The position numbers were made by a program, and so were the translations under genes. DNA of 64,000 nt from the NCBI RefSeq assembly GCF_014084045.1, contig NZ_CP043732.1, positions 930,001-994,000 on the forward strand. Reading direction: 5' to 3'. Below are positions 47,061 through 57,028 of this stretch, one piece after another. The notes beneath the pieces were generated by a model. The model ran no database searches and was not told the origin of the DNA. It saw only the letters and a program-made list of their open reading frames with translations. The number at the start of each line of letters is the position of its first letter. Position 1 is the stretch's first letter. The DNA is from Microbacterium esteraromaticum (GTDB lineage: Bacteria > Actinomycetota > Actinomycetes > Actinomycetales > Microbacteriaceae).

Positions 47061-47090
47061 AGGTTAGGTCGCGATTCGTCGTCGTGTCAA
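47061..47090 (-). promoter_or_regulatory. promoter of the glyoxylate operon
   Basis: On the minus strand TTGACA (47090-47085), an 18-nt spacer and TAACCT (47066-47061) lie about 50 bp upstream of the hyi start codon. Confidence 0.65.
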
Positions 47091-47144
47091 CGTTCAGGGG
47101 CGCACATTCCAGCATCCGGAACCGGCTCGCGCCCAACCGATGGA

Positions 47145-47178
47145 AAACGCCGGTGAGAGCGTCGTCTCACCGGCGTTT
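47145..47178 (-). terminator. hairpin terminator of the malic enzyme - ureidoglycine operon
   Basis: AAACGCCGGTGAGA (47145-47158) and its perfect inverted copy (47165-47178) enclose a 6-nt loop. On the minus strand it follows the ureidoglycine aminohydrolase stop by about 30 bp and ends in a TTTT-like run. Confidence 0.85.
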
Positions 47179-47209
47179 CCCCTCTGCGAGAGCGGAGTCT
47201 CAGCGGGCG

Positions 47210-48019
47210 TCAGGTCAGCTTGATCTGACGGTTCATGTCCTTGTACAGCAGATACCGGAAGTCGCCGGGGCCGCCGGCGTAGCAGGCCTGCGGGCAGAAC
47301 GCGCGAAGCAGCATGTAGTCGCCCGCCTCGACCTCGACCCAGTCGCCGTTGAGGTGGTAGACGGCCTTGCCCTCGAGAACGAACAGGCCGTGCTCCATGA
47401 CGTGCGTCTCGGCGAACGGGATCGAGCCGCCCGGCTTGAAGGTGACGATGTTCACCTGCATGTCGTGCGCCATGTCGTTCGAGTCGGCGAAGCGCGTGGT
47501 GAGCCACGCGTCGGTGCCCACCATCGGCGTCGGCTCGATGTCCTGGTCGCGGGTCACGAACGACGCAGGTGCGTCGACGCCCTCGAGCCACTCGTACGCC
47601 TTGCGGATCCAGTGGAAGCTGGTGATCTCGTCGCCCTCGTTCTTGAGCGACCAGTTCGCGCCAGGCGCGAGGAACGCGTATCCGCCCTCCTCGAGCACGT
47701 GGGTCTCGCCTTCGAGGGTCAGCGTGAGCTGTCCGGTGGTGACGAAGACGACGCCCTCGACGCCGGCCTCGGGCTCGGGCTTGGCCGCCTCGCCACCAGG
47801 GGAGATCTCGACGATCAGCTGCGAGAAGGTCTCGGCCGAGCTCGGGGTGGGCTTGGCGATGATCCACGCGCGGGTGTTGCTGAATCCGGGCAGGCTGCTC
47901 GTGACGATGTCACGCAGCACGCCCTTGGGGATCACCGTGTAGGCGAGCTTGACGATCGCGCGGTCGGTGAGCAGCTCGGTCTGCCCCGGCAGTCCGCCGG
48001 TGGGGGTGTAGTACGACAT
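47210..48019 (-). CDS. allE: (S)-ureidoglycine aminohydrolase, bicupin, 269 aa
   Basis: The enzyme hydrolyses (S)-ureidoglycine to (S)-ureidoglycolate and ammonia. It has two cupin halves. The metal-ligand cupin is in the C-terminal half, with PGGSIPFAETHVMEHGLFVLEGKAVYHLN and WVEVEAGDYMLLRAFCPQACYAGG. The N-terminal half has VTTGQLTLTLEGETHVLEEGGYAFLAPG. The ATG overlaps the upstream stop by one base (CATCA). This step requires allantoate amidohydrolase upstream in the pathway, which is not in the window. Confidence 0.93.
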   Translation of the reverse strand: MSYYTPTGGLPGQTELLTDRAIVKLAYTVIPKGVLRDIVTSSLPGFSNTRAWIIAKPTPSSAETFSQLIVEISPGGEAAKPEPEAGVEGVVFVTTGQLTLTLEGETHVLEEGGYAFLAPGANWSLKNEGDEITSFHWIRKAYEWLEGVDAPASFVTRDQDIEPTPMVGTDAWLTTRFADSNDMAHDMQVNIVTFKPGGSIPFAETHVMEHGLFVLEGKAVYHLNGDWVEVEAGDYMLLRAFCPQACYAGGPGDFRYLLYKDMNRQIKLT

Positions 48020-49293
48020 CAGGCCTCCTTGGTGGCGAGTTTGGGATGTGCGAGCCGGGTCAGCTCTGCGGGCGATGCGCCCGTCGACGAGCGCACCTCG
48101 TCGTCGGTGAGCGCACCGCACTCCAGGCCGCGCACGACGAAGCGGGCGAGGGCGCGAGCGGTGGCCGGCTCGTCCATGATCGTCGCGTCACTGCCGTGCA
48201 GGTAGTTGTCGAGGCGTCTGGCCGCGGCGTCGAACCCCTCGCGGTAGAACGCGTAGGTCGCCAGGTAGCGGGTCGGCAGCTGGTTGGCGTGCAGATCCCA
48301 GCCCTGGTAGTAGCCGCGCTCGAGAGAGCGCCGCACCAGGCGGGCGTGCAGCGTCCAGGCTTCCTGCGCCTTCTCGCCCAGCGGGATGACGTTGGTCGAC
48401 CCGTCGGAGAGCCGCACACCGGTCTCGGCGACCGCGACCTGCATGACCTGCTTGGCGTAGTCGGCCGCGGGGTGCTCCATCGACTGGTACGCAGCGGCGA
48501 TCTGCAGCGAGGCGCTGTAGTCGTACGTGCCGTAGTGCAGCGCGGAGACGCGCCCCTGCGCGCGGTGCAGCAGCGTCGCGACGGGGGCGGTGCCGTCGGC
48601 CGCGACGATGAGCTGCGGCGTCTCCATCTGCACCTCGAAGCGCAGGCGTCCTGGCGCGAGCCCCAGACGCTCCTCGAAGCGCTCGCACAGCGCGACCATG
48701 GCCTCGACCTGCGCGACGGTGGTCACCTTCGGCAGGGTGAGGATGAGGCCTTCCGGCAGCTCGCCCGCGCCGGCCAGCGTGGTGACGAAGCGGTCGAGGG
48801 TGCGGATGCCGCGGCGCCGGGTCGGCGCCTCGAAGCACTTGAACCGGATGCCGATGAACGGCGTCGCCGTGCCTGCGGCGACGGCCTCGGCGACGCGCTC
48901 GGCGGCAAGCACCGCCGCCGCGTCCTCCTCGTCGTCGCCACGGGTGCCGTAGCCGTCCTCGAAGTCGAGGCGCAGGTCCTCGATGGGCTCGCGGCGCAGC
49001 TTGGCATCCACCAGCGGCGCGAGCTCGCCGGCGAGGTGGCCAAGGCCGACCGACTCGGCGAGCGCGGTCATGCCGCCGGCCGCCTCGACGGCGGCGAGGG
49101 CGTCGGCGCCGAAGCGCGCGGGCAGCGCCGGGTCGAAGCGGTCGGCAGGCACGTACAGCGTGTGCACGGGCTGACGGCTCCCGTCATCGCCCGGGTACGA
49201 GCCCGAGAGCAGGGCGTCGGTCTGTGCCAGGCTGGCGTCGATGTCTGCGAAGTCGTCTTCGCGCAGCGATGTATGGGCTGTCACGGTGCTCAC
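48019..49293 (-). CDS. CitE/aldolase-fold protein (DUF6986-like), possible noncanonical malate synthase, 424 aa
   Basis: The fold is the phosphoenolpyruvate-utilising TIM barrel of CitE and HpcH. Supporting stretches are LRLDFEDGYGTRGDDEEDAAA, the Mg-ligand strand RLRFEVQMETPQLIV (Glu) and SALHYGTYDYSASL (Asp). It matches a protein commonly found beside allantoin genes in actinobacteria but without assigned function. Its neighbours are malic enzyme (4-nt overlap upstream) and ureidoglycine aminohydrolase. CitE-like proteins such as CLYBL have malate synthase activity, so glyoxylate + acetyl-CoA to malate is a reasonable inference. An aldolase or ureidoglycolate lyase are alternatives. Confidence 0.75.
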   Translation of the reverse strand: MSTVTAHTSLREDDFADIDASLAQTDALLSGSYPGDDGSRQPVHTLYVPADRFDPALPARFGADALAAVEAAGGMTALAESVGLGHLAGELAPLVDAKLRREPIEDLRLDFEDGYGTRGDDEEDAAAVLAAERVAEAVAAGTATPFIGIRFKCFEAPTRRRGIRTLDRFVTTLAGAGELPEGLILTLPKVTTVAQVEAMVALCERFEERLGLAPGRLRFEVQMETPQLIVAADGTAPVATLLHRAQGRVSALHYGTYDYSASLQIAAAYQSMEHPAADYAKQVMQVAVAETGVRLSDGSTNVIPLGEKAQEAWTLHARLVRRSLERGYYQGWDLHANQLPTRYLATYAFYREGFDAAARRLDNYLHGSDATIMDEPATARALARFVVRGLECGALTDDEVRSSTGASPAELTRLAHPKLATKEA

Positions 49294-50690
49294 TCCTTGT
49301 CTGCGGCGGCGGACTCGACGACGCGGACGATGGCGTCTGCGACGGCACCGGCGACGAGCGGGTCGAAGACGCTCGGGATGATGAAGCTCGCGTTGAGCTC
49401 ATCCTCCTCGACTCGCGAGGCGATGGCGTACGCCGACGCGACCAGCATAGGCGGGGTGATGTCTGCCACGCCCGCGTCGAGCAGACCCCGGAAGACGCCG
49501 GGGAAGGCGAGCACGTTGTTGATCTGGTTGGGGAAGTCGCTTCGGCCGGTGGCGACGATCGCGGCGTGCTTGGATGCCACCACCGGGTCGACCTCGGGGG
49601 TCGGGTTGGCCATGGCGAAGACGACCGCGTCGTCGGCCATCGCGGCGATGTCGTTCTCGTCGAGCACATTGGGCGCGCTCACGCCGATGAACACGTCGGC
49701 GTCGACCATGGCCTCCTTGAGGGTGCCCGTGAAGCCGCGCGGGTTGGTGGTGGCGGCGATCTCGCGGCGGTGCGCGTCGGCGTACTCGACGCCGGCGACG
49801 ATGGCGCCGTCGCGGCCGCAGGCCACGATGTCCTTCGCGCCCTCGGCGAGCAGCAGCTGGATGATCGCGTTGCCCGCGGCGCCGACGCCGGAGACGACGA
49901 TGCGCACGTCCTCGATCTTCTTCTTGACGACCTTGAGGGCGTTGACCAGGGCGGCGAGGGTGACGATCGCCGTGCCGTGCTGGTCGTCGTGGAAGACGGG
50001 GATGTCGAGCTCTTCGCGCAGACGCGCCTCGATCTCGAAGCAGCGCGGCGCCGCGATGTCCTCCAGGTTCACGCCGCCGTAGACCGGAGCGATCGCCTTG
50101 ACGATCTTGATGATCTCCTCGGTGTCCTTCGTGTCGAGACAGACCGGCCACGCGTCGACGTTGGCGAACTGCTTGAACAGGGCGGCCTTGCCCTCCATGA
50201 CGGGCAGCGCGGCCTCGGGGCCGATGTCGCCGAGGCCGAGCACGGCGGTGCCGTCGGTGACCACGGCGATCGTGTTGCGCTTGACCGTGAGGTTGCGGGC
50301 CTTGCTCTTGTCCTCGGCGATGGCCATGCAGACGCGGGCGACACCCGGCGTGTAGGCGCGCGAGAGGTCGTCGCGGTTGCGAAGCGGAACGCTCGGCACG
50401 ACCTCGAGCTTGCCGCCGAGGTGCATGAGGAAGGTGCGGTCGCTGACCTGGCGCACGTGCACGCCGTCGAGGGCCTGAACGGCGTCGCGGATGCGCGAGG
50501 CGTGGTCGTCGTCGATGGTGTTGCAGGTGAGGTCGACGACGATCGAGGTGGGGTGCGACTCGACGACGTCGAGCGCGGTGATAGCGGCACCGGCGGATGC
50601 CGCTGCGGCGGCGAGCTCGCTGGTGACGCTGAAGTTGGAGGGAGCGTCGATACGCAGAGTGATCGAGTTACCGGGACCCGGGTTGGCCAT
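49290..50690 (-). CDS. NAD(P)-dependent malic enzyme with N-terminal ACT domain, 466 aa
   Basis: The N-terminal ACT-like domain spans about residues 8-80 ([20 protein letters not shown]). The catalytic core shows [36 protein letters not shown]-type malate motifs, [14 protein letters not shown] (metal) and the NAD motif [13 protein letters not shown]. It decarboxylates malate to pyruvate. It leads the operon with the CitE-fold protein and ureidoglycine aminohydrolase and faces the IclR gene. The ACT domain suggests allosteric control. This position supports a glyoxylate-to-pyruvate route. Confidence 0.93.
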   Translation of the reverse strand: MANPGPGNSITLRIDAPSNFSVTSELAAAAASAGAAITALDVVESHPTSIVVDLTCNTIDDDHASRIRDAVQALDGVHVRQVSDRTFLMHLGGKLEVVPSVPLRNRDDLSRAYTPGVARVCMAIAEDKSKARNLTVKRNTIAVVTDGTAVLGLGDIGPEAALPVMEGKAALFKQFANVDAWPVCLDTKDTEEIIKIVKAIAPVYGGVNLEDIAAPRCFEIEARLREELDIPVFHDDQHGTAIVTLAALVNALKVVKKKIEDVRIVVSGVGAAGNAIIQLLLAEGAKDIVACGRDGAIVAGVEYADAHRREIAATTNPRGFTGTLKEAMVDADVFIGVSAPNVLDENDIAAMADDAVVFAMANPTPEVDPVVASKHAAIVATGRSDFPNQINNVLAFPGVFRGLLDAGVADITPPMLVASAYAIASRVEEDELNASFIIPSVFDPLVAGAVADAIVRVVESAAADKE

Positions 50691-50760
50691 GTTTCCTCTT
50701 CCCTGAGGTGCGCCGCACGCGTCAGCGCCGACTCACATTTGCTTGTGGACTACCTCGTGC

Positions 50761-50775
50761 TTTCGCATCGTGGAG
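50761..50775. promoter_or_regulatory. candidate IclR operator upstream of the malic enzyme operon
   Basis: TTTCGCATCGTGGAG fits the TTYCR-N5-YGRAA pattern with one end mismatch. It lies 70 bp upstream of the malic-enzyme start, in the divergent gap shared with the IclR gene. Plausible minus-strand -10 sequences (ACAATA) precede it. Confidence 0.45.
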
Positions 50776-50845
50776 ACTATTGTCTATCTTACGAAAGTCC
50801 GATGCAATCAACGATGATGTACATCGCAGGATTTTCGCTCTCACT

Positions 50846-50860
50846 TCTCGCATGATGGAA
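50846..50860. promoter_or_regulatory. candidate IclR autoregulatory operator
   Basis: TCTCGCATGATGGAA matches the pattern with one mismatch and lies 26 bp before the regulator's start codon. Confidence 0.45.
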
Positions 50861-50886
50861 TCATGTCGGTACCTAGGAGGACACCC

Positions 50887-51654
50887 ATGGCCGAAACCAA
50901 GACACCGCGCAGCAGCGGTTCAGGCGTGCAGTCCGTCGAGCGCGTGTTCGAGCTGCTCGAGCTGGTCACCGATGCGGGCGGCGATGTCACCCTCAGCGAG
51001 CTCGCATCGTCGACCGATCTGCCCCTGCCGACCATCCATCGCCTGCTGCGCACGCTCGTCTCCCTCGGCTACGCGCGCCAGCTGCCGAACCGCCGCTACG
51101 CCCTCGGGCCGCGGCTGATCCGCATCGGCGAGGGCGCATCCCGGCAGTTCGGCGCCCTGGCGCGTCCGCAGCTTAAGGGCCTGGTCGACCAGCTCGGCGA
51201 GAGCGCGAACATGGCGGTGCTCGACGGCAACATGGTCGTGTATGTCGCGCAGGTCCCCTCGCTGCACTCGATGCGCATGTTCACCGAGGTCGGCCGCCGC
51301 GCGCACACGCACGACACCGGCGTGGGCAAGGCGATCCTCGCGCAGCTTCCCGACGACACCGTTCGCAGCATCGTCACACGCGCCGGCATGCCCACCCCCA
51401 CCGAGTTCAGCATCGGCGACGTGGATGCCCTGATCGCCGAGCTCGACCGCATCCGCGAGCGCGGCTACGCGATCGACGACCAGGAGCAGGAGATCGGCGT
51501 GCGGTGCTTCTCGATGGCCGTGCCCGACGCCCCGACCCCCACGGCCGTCTCGGTCTCCGGGCCGATCTCGCGCGTGGACGACGCGTTCGGCGACCGCGCC
51601 GTGCCGATGCTGCGCAAGGCGGCCGAGGCGATCAGCGCCGAGCTCGCGTCCTGA
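50887..51654 (+). CDS. IclR-family transcriptional regulator, likely purine/glyoxylate regulator, 255 aa
   Basis: The N-terminal winged helix (about residues 15-75) reads SVERVFELLELVTDAGGDVTLSELASSTDLPLPTIHRLLRTL. The IclR effector domain (about 85-250) has the usual ETANLAV-like strand (GESANMAVLDGNMVVY), THDTGVGKAILAQLP and EQEIGVRCFSMAVPDAP. E. coli AllR, a relative, binds glyoxylate and controls allantoin genes. Its position among purine genes and the repeated palindromes indicate it is the local repressor. ATG 50887 has the Shine-Dalgarno AGGAGG (50876-50881); an ATG at 50863 lacks one. Confidence 0.9.
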   Translation: MAETKTPRSSGSGVQSVERVFELLELVTDAGGDVTLSELASSTDLPLPTIHRLLRTLVSLGYARQLPNRRYALGPRLIRIGEGASRQFGALARPQLKGLVDQLGESANMAVLDGNMVVYVAQVPSLHSMRMFTEVGRRAHTHDTGVGKAILAQLPDDTVRSIVTRAGMPTPTEFSIGDVDALIAELDRIRERGYAIDDQEQEIGVRCFSMAVPDAPTPTAVSVSGPISRVDDAFGDRAVPMLRKAAEAISAELAS

Positions 51655-51681
51655 CGCGCTCTCCTTCGGGAGGAGTTCTCA

Positions 51682-51722
51682 CGTTCGGGAGGAAGCCCTG
51701 TCGCAGGGCCTCCTCCCGAACG
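51682..51722. terminator. long hairpin between the IclR gene and aceE
   Basis: CGTTCGGGAGGA (51682-51693) pairs with TCCTCCCGAACG (51711-51722), with GCCCTG/CAGGGC in the inner stem. It separates the convergent IclR and aceE genes. Confidence 0.85.
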
Positions 51723-51750
51723 CGTCTTCCCCTCCCGAGAGTGAGGTGTG

Positions 51751-54474
51751 TCAGGCGTCTCCGCCCGCGTTGCCGCTCGTGCCCGCGTTGACGTCGAGCA
51801 GGCGGTAGCGCTCCGCGGCCTTCCCGGGAGCAGCGGCATCCACCTCTCCCCTCGCGGCGAGCAGCTGCAGCGCGCGGACGACGACCGAGTGCGAGTCGAT
51901 CTTGAAGAAGCGGCGGGCGGCGGCACGGGTGTCCGAGAAGCCGAAGCCGTCGGCGCCAAGGGTCGCCCAGTCGTTCCTCACGAACTGACGGATCTGGTCG
52001 GGCAGGTCCTTCGCGTAGTCGCTGACCGCGACGATCGGGCCGTGAGCGTCTGCCAGCTGCTGCTGCACGAACGGCGTGCGCACGCCGCTCTCGGGGTGCA
52101 GGAACGCCTCCTCCTCGGCGCGCACCGCGTCGCGGCGCAGCTCGGTCCACGAGGTGACCGAGAACACATCGGCCGCGACGCCCCACTCCTCGCGCAGCAG
52201 CTGCTGCGCCTCGAGGGCCCAGGTCACGCCGATGCCGGAAGCAAGCAGGTGCGCCCGAGGGCCGTCGCCCTGCGGGGGCGAGATGCGGTGGATGCCGCCC
52301 AGGATGCCCTCGACATCGACCCCTTCGGGCTCGGCCGGCTGCACGATCGGCTCGTTGTAGACCATGAGGTTGTAGATCCGGTTGCGGTCGGTCGAGTCGG
52401 GCCCGTACATGCGCTCGATGCCCGCGCGCATGATGTGCCCGATCTCGTAGCCGTACGCCGGGTCGTAGGTCACCACGGCCGGGTTGGTGGCGGCGAGCAG
52501 CGGCGAATGGCCGTCGGCGTGCTGCAGGCCCTCACCGGTGAGCGTCGTGCGGCCCGCGGTGGCCGAGATGAGGAAGCCGCGCGCCATCTGGTCGGCTGCC
52601 GCCCACAGCGAGTCGCCGGTGCGCTGGAAGCCGAACATCGAGTAGAACACGTAGATCGGGATCAGAGGCACCCCATGGGTGGCGTAGGCCGTGCCGGCCG
52701 CGGTGAACGCCGCGATCGAACCCGCCTCGTTGATGCCGACATGAAGGATCTGCCCTGCCGTGCTCTCCTTGTACGAGAGCACGATGTCGCGGTCGACGGC
52801 GAGGTAGTTCTGGCCGTTCGGGTTGTAGATCTTCGCCGTGGGGAAGAAGGCGTCCATGCCGAAGGTGCGCGCCTCGTCGGGGATGATCGGCACGATGCGG
52901 TGACCGAACTCCTTGTCGCGCATGAGGTCCTTCAGCACCCGCACGAAGGCCATGGTCGTCGCGGCCTCCTGCTTGCCCGAGCCGCGGGCGGCGACCTCAT
53001 AGGCCTTGGCATCGGGCAGGGCGATCTCGCCCGAGGCGTGCGGACGCCGCTCGGGCAGGAACCCGCCGAGCGCCCGGCGGCGCTCGTGCATGTACCGGAT
53101 CTCGGGGGCGTCGGCGCCGGGGTGGTAGTACGGCGGCTGATACGGGTCGGCCTCGAGCTGGGCATCCGTGATCGGCACCCGCAGGTGGTCGCGGAAGTCC
53201 TTGAGGTCCTGCAGCGTCAGCTTCTTCATCTGGTGGGTCGCGTTGCGCGCCTCGAAGCGCTGCCCGAGGCCGTAGCCCTTCACCGTCTTGACGAGGATGA
53301 CGGTCGGCTTGCCGTTTCGCTGCATCGACTGCTGATACGCCGCGAAGACCTTGTGGTAGTCGTGACCGCCTCGCTTGAGACCCCAGATCTGGTCGTCGGT
53401 GAGGTCCTCCACGAGGGCGGCGGCACGCGGGTCGCGACCGAAGAAGTTCTCGCGGATGAACCCGCCCGACTCGGCCTTGTACGTCTGGTAGTCGCCGTCG
53501 CGGGTGGTGTTCATGATGTCGACGAGCGCGCCGTCGTCGTCGCGGGCGAGCAGGTCGTCCCACTCGCGACCCCAGATCACCTTGATGACGTTCCAGCCGG
53601 CACCGCGGAAGAAGCCCTCGAGCTCCTGGATGATCTTGCCGTTGCCCCGCACGGGTCCGTCGAGGCGCTGCAGATTGCAGTTGACGACGAAGGTGAGGTT
53701 GTCGAGGCCGTCGTTGGCGGCGAGCTGCAGCAGACCGCGCGACTCCGGTTCGTCCATCTCGCCGTCCCCGAGGAACGCCCAGACGTGCTGGTCGCTCGTG
53801 TCCTTCAGGCCCCTGCCCTGCAGGTAGCGGTTGGACTGCGCCTGGTAGATCGCGTTCATCGGGCCGATCCCCATCGACACGGTCGGGAACTCCCAGAACT
53901 CCGGCATCAGACGCGGATGCGGGTACGAGCTCAGCGCGTGGCCCTCGCGGGACTTCTCCTGGCGGAAGCCGTCGAGGTCCTCCTCGCTGAGGCGCCCCTC
54001 CATGAACGCGCGCGCGTACATGCCTGGCGATGCGTGCCCCTGGAAGAAGATCTGGTCGCCGCCGCCGGGGTGGTCCTTGCCGCGGAAGAAGTGATTGAAG
54101 CCCACCTCGTAGAGCGTCGCCGCTCCGGCGTAGGTGGAGATGTGGCCGCCGACGCCGATGCCCGGCCGCTGCGCGCGGTGCACGAGGACGGCCGCGTTCC
54201 AGCGCATCCAGGCGCGGTAGCGTCGCTCGAGCTCCTCGTCGCCCGGGTAGGCGGGCTCGTCGGTTGCGGCGATCGTGTTGACGTAGTCGGTGGTGGCGCT
54301 GGGCTCGTCGCGGATGCCCGCCCGCTCGACCAGGCTGCGCACGATGTGCTCGCCGCGTGCGCGGCCGTGCACATCGACGACGGCGTCGAGGGATTCGAGC
54401 CACTCGGCGGTCTCGTCCGGGTCGATGTCGAGGACGGTTTCAGTGGCGGATGCTGAGGCGCGATCGTCGTTCAC
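51751..54474 (-). CDS. aceE: pyruvate dehydrogenase E1 component, homodimeric type, 907 aa
   Basis: ThDP-binding residues are seen in [19 protein letters not shown] and [17 protein letters not shown]. Other AceE features are [15 protein letters not shown] at the N-terminus, [24 protein letters not shown] and [21 protein letters not shown]. Length matches E. coli AceE (887) with a short extension. It oxidatively decarboxylates pyruvate to acetyl-CoA with E2/E3 encoded elsewhere. This single-gene arrangement is usual in Corynebacterium and Microbacterium. It is next to the malic enzyme operon but transcribed apart from it. Confidence 0.96.
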   Translation of the reverse strand: MNDDRASASATETVLDIDPDETAEWLESLDAVVDVHGRARGEHIVRSLVERAGIRDEPSATTDYVNTIAATDEPAYPGDEELERRYRAWMRWNAAVLVHRAQRPGIGVGGHISTYAGAATLYEVGFNHFFRGKDHPGGGDQIFFQGHASPGMYARAFMEGRLSEEDLDGFRQEKSREGHALSSYPHPRLMPEFWEFPTVSMGIGPMNAIYQAQSNRYLQGRGLKDTSDQHVWAFLGDGEMDEPESRGLLQLAANDGLDNLTFVVNCNLQRLDGPVRGNGKIIQELEGFFRGAGWNVIKVIWGREWDDLLARDDDGALVDIMNTTRDGDYQTYKAESGGFIRENFFGRDPRAAALVEDLTDDQIWGLKRGGHDYHKVFAAYQQSMQRNGKPTVILVKTVKGYGLGQRFEARNATHQMKKLTLQDLKDFRDHLRVPITDAQLEADPYQPPYYHPGADAPEIRYMHERRRALGGFLPERRPHASGEIALPDAKAYEVAARGSGKQEAATTMAFVRVLKDLMRDKEFGHRIVPIIPDEARTFGMDAFFPTAKIYNPNGQNYLAVDRDIVLSYKESTAGQILHVGINEAGSIAAFTAAGTAYATHGVPLIPIYVFYSMFGFQRTGDSLWAAADQMARGFLISATAGRTTLTGEGLQHADGHSPLLAATNPAVVTYDPAYGYEIGHIMRAGIERMYGPDSTDRNRIYNLMVYNEPIVQPAEPEGVDVEGILGGIHRISPPQGDGPRAHLLASGIGVTWALEAQQLLREEWGVAADVFSVTSWTELRRDAVRAEEEAFLHPESGVRTPFVQQQLADAHGPIVAVSDYAKDLPDQIRQFVRNDWATLGADGFGFSDTRAAARRFFKIDSHSVVVRALQLLAARGEVDAAAPGKAAERYRLLDVNAGTSGNAGGDA

Positions 54475-54546
54475 TTTCGGCCTTTCTTGTTAGATGGAGT
54501 GGATGCTGCCGATCAGGCAGGGGAACAGGAAGCGGAAGGGGTGACC

Positions 54547-55293
54547 GTGAGCGAGCGCATCGCCGTCGTCACAGGAGCGGGTTCGGGGATCGGTCGGGCT
54601 GTGACGGAGGCCATGCTCGAGGCGGGATTCCGGGTCGCCCTCGCGGGGCGACGGGCGGATGCCCTCGAGCAGACCGCGGCAGGGCATCCGGATGCCCTGG
54701 TCGTGCCGACCGACATCACCGACCCGGCGCAGGTCGACGCGCTGTTCGCCCGGGTCGTGGCGGAGTGGGGCCGGGTGGACGTGCTGTTCAACAACGCCGG
54801 GATCTTCGGCCCCGCGGCATCCGCGGCCGACGTCGATCCCGACGAATGGCGCCGGACGATCGACGTGAACGTGACCGGTGCACTGCTGTGCGCGGGTGCC
54901 GCGATGCGCACCATGATCGCCCAGCGGCCGCAGGGCGGCCGCATCATCAACAACGGCTCGATCTCGGCGCAGGTGCCGCGGCCGCAGTCCGTCGCGTACG
55001 CGGTGAGCAAGCACGCCATCACCGGTCTCACCAGATCGATCGACCTCGATGGGCGCCGGCACGGGATCAGCTGCGGTCAGATCGACATCGGCAACGCGGC
55101 CACGCAGATCATGACCGAGATCGGCGTGGGCTCCGGTGCGCTGCAGGCAGACGGCTCGCGCATGGTGGAGCCGACCTTCGACGTGGCCGACGCCGCGCGC
55201 ACCGTGCTGTTCATGGCGCAGCTGCCTGCGGAGGCGAACATCCCGTCGCTCACGGTGGCGGCCGCGGGCATGCCGTTCGGCGGTCGCGGCTGA
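54547..55293 (+). CDS. SDR-family short-chain dehydrogenase, 248 aa
   Basis: The NAD(P) motif is [21 protein letters not shown] (residues 6-26 region), then [11 protein letters not shown] and the catalytic Ser...Tyr-x-x-x-Lys in [23 protein letters not shown]. Family-typical length and C-terminus. The GTG at 54547 is preceded by GGAAGGGG at proper spacing; a GTG at 54541 and a TTG at 54487 are less likely. It is divergent from aceE. The substrate is unknown. Confidence 0.9.
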   Translation: MSERIAVVTGAGSGIGRAVTEAMLEAGFRVALAGRRADALEQTAAGHPDALVVPTDITDPAQVDALFARVVAEWGRVDVLFNNAGIFGPAASAADVDPDEWRRTIDVNVTGALLCAGAAMRTMIAQRPQGGRIINNGSISAQVPRPQSVAYAVSKHAITGLTRSIDLDGRRHGISCGQIDIGNAATQIMTEIGVGSGALQADGSRMVEPTFDVADAARTVLFMAQLPAEANIPSLTVAAAGMPFGGRG

Positions 55294-55325
55294 GCGTGCG
55301 CTGCTGGTCATGATGACTCCCCAGC

Positions 55326-55356
55326 GGGGTCCGCACTCCCCAGGAATGCGGACCCC
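55326..55356. terminator. hairpin between SDR gene and urate permease
   Basis: GGGGTCCGCA (55326-55335) and TGCGGACCCC (55347-55356) pair perfectly, 33 bp after the SDR stop, in the gap between convergent genes. Confidence 0.8.
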
Positions 55357-55375
55357 CGGTCGGTTCGGTCCGGTC

Positions 55376-56875
55376 TCAGTGCCCTGATCCGTGCGGCTCG
55401 TCGTCGACGATCTGCACGACCTTGCCGTCTGCGCCGACGAGCTTGCCGTCGACGTAGCGGTCGCCCTCCTTCAGCACCCGGATCACGTCGGTCCTGATGA
55501 CGCGCACCGGGCTCGCCGCGAACACCGACGGGTCGGCCGGGTTGCCGCGCTTCAGGTGGTTGAACACGAGGTTCAGCAGGATCGCCATCACGGCGGCCGA
55601 GCTGATGCCCGAGTTGAAGATGACCTGGAACCAGCTCGGGAAGTTGGAGTACAGCCCGGGGATCAGCTCGGGCAGGGTGCCGACCGAGATCGCCGTGGCG
55701 ACGATGATCAGATTCATGTTGCCCTCGTACGTGACCTTTGAGAGGGTGCGGATGCCCGAGGCGGTCACCGTGCCGAACAGGACGATGCCCGCACCTCCCA
55801 GCACCGCGGTCGGCATGGCCGCGACGACGCGCCCGAGGAACGGGCACAGGCCGAGGATGATCAGCACCACCCCGCCGGCGGCGACCGCGTAGCGGCTCTT
55901 GATCTTGGTGACGGCGACGAGGCCGACGTTCTGGGCGAAGGCGCTCTGGGTGAACGAGTTGAAGATCGGAGACACGGCGCTCGCCAGCATGTCGGCGCGC
56001 AGGCCCGCTGCGATGCGCTTGCGGTCGACCTTCGATCCGGTGATCTCGCCGACGGCGAGGATGTCGGCCGTGGTCTCGGTGAGGATCACCAGCACGACGA
56101 TGAGCATCGACAGGATCGCGGCGACGTCGAAGGTGGGCGCACCGAAGGCGAGCGGCGTGGGGAAGGCGAAGAAGTCGCCCTCGAACACCTTCGAGAAGTC
56201 GGCGCGGCCGATCAGTGCGGCGAAGATCGTTCCGATGATCATGGCGAGCAGGATCGACAGGCGCGAGACGAACGCGTTGCCGAGCTTGCTGAGCAGCACG
56301 ATCACGGCCAGCGTGAACGCCGCGATGCCCATGTTCACCGGATCGGCGAAGCTCTCGGCCGTCGGATCGTTCCCGGTGATCCAGTGACCGGCGACGGGCA
56401 TGAGCGACAGCCCGATCGAGGTGATCACGACCCCGGTGACGACCGGAGGGAAGAACCGGACGATCTGCGCGAAGAACGGCGCGATCACCAGCCCGATGAG
56501 CGAGGCGATGATCACCGCGCCGAAGACGTCGGTGAGGCCCATGCGGCCGTTGCCGTTCACGATCGCGAGCATGGTGGCGACGCCGGCGAACGAGACGCCC
56601 TGCACGAGCGGGAGCTGGGAGCCGAAGAACGGGAAGCCGATGGTCTGCAGCAGGGTCGCCAGCCCGCCGACGAAGAGGCAGGCTGCGACGAGCAGTCCGA
56701 TCTCGGACGGGCTGACGCCGGCGGCGGAGCCGATGATGAGCGGCGGAGCGATGATGCCGCCGTACATGGTGAGGACGTGCTGGAGCCCGTAGGTGAAGGA
56801 TGCGCCGATGCTGAGGCGCTCGTCCTCGGGGCGGTCGGATGGACGCTTGGGCGTGGTGCTGCGTGCCGCAGTCAT
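55376..56875 (-). CDS. NCS2-family purine/urate permease, 499 aa
   Basis: The protein is a close paralogue of the permease at 16152: RPEDERLSIGASFTYGLQHVL, LPLVQGVSFAGVATMLAIV, ILAVGEITGSKVDRKRIAAG and QSAFAQNVGLVAVTKIKSR. About 12-14 membrane segments are present. The neighbouring uricase operon suggests urate, xanthine or another oxopurine as substrate. It follows the uricase genes but has its own terminator between and a TTCCGTATGCC half-operator (56914-56924) upstream, so it is likely a separate transcript. Confidence 0.92.
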   Translation of the reverse strand: MTAARSTTPKRPSDRPEDERLSIGASFTYGLQHVLTMYGGIIAPPLIIGSAAGVSPSEIGLLVAACLFVGGLATLLQTIGFPFFGSQLPLVQGVSFAGVATMLAIVNGNGRMGLTDVFGAVIIASLIGLVIAPFFAQIVRFFPPVVTGVVITSIGLSLMPVAGHWITGNDPTAESFADPVNMGIAAFTLAVIVLLSKLGNAFVSRLSILLAMIIGTIFAALIGRADFSKVFEGDFFAFPTPLAFGAPTFDVAAILSMLIVVLVILTETTADILAVGEITGSKVDRKRIAAGLRADMLASAVSPIFNSFTQSAFAQNVGLVAVTKIKSRYAVAAGGVVLIILGLCPFLGRVVAAMPTAVLGGAGIVLFGTVTASGIRTLSKVTYEGNMNLIIVATAISVGTLPELIPGLYSNFPSWFQVIFNSGISSAAVMAILLNLVFNHLKRGNPADPSVFAASPVRVIRTDVIRVLKEGDRYVDGKLVGADGKVVQIVDDEPHGSGH

Positions 56876-56913
56876 GTGTGGACCTCCTTGTCCGGGACCC
56901 GCTGTTCGGGGTG

Positions 56914-56924
56914 GGCATACGGAA
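56914..56924. promoter_or_regulatory. half-operator upstream of the urate-type permease
   Basis: On the minus strand the 11 bases TTCCGTATGCC are identical to the left part of the operator at 58855. The right half-site is missing, so this may be a weak or relic site. Confidence 0.35.
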
Positions 56925-56963
56925 AATGGGCATGGTGAACGGGACCGTCCCGCTCTGATGGCA

Positions 56964-56998
56964 CCGGGGGCCCGTCGGCATGACCGACGAGCCCCCGG
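56964..56998 (-). terminator. hairpin terminator of the uraD-uraH-uricase operon
   Basis: CCGGGGGC (56964-56971) and GCCCCCGG (56991-56998) flank an inner CCGTCGG/CCGACGA stem, 30 bp after the uricase stop. Confidence 0.8.
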
Positions 56999-57028
56999 GG
57001 CGTGTGTCCTGAGTCGGCTGGCGCCGGA

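Noticed and set aside
51748..54456. 902-codon open frame opposite aceE
   Set aside because: AceE is unambiguous on the minus strand; the plus-strand frame has no recognisable domain.
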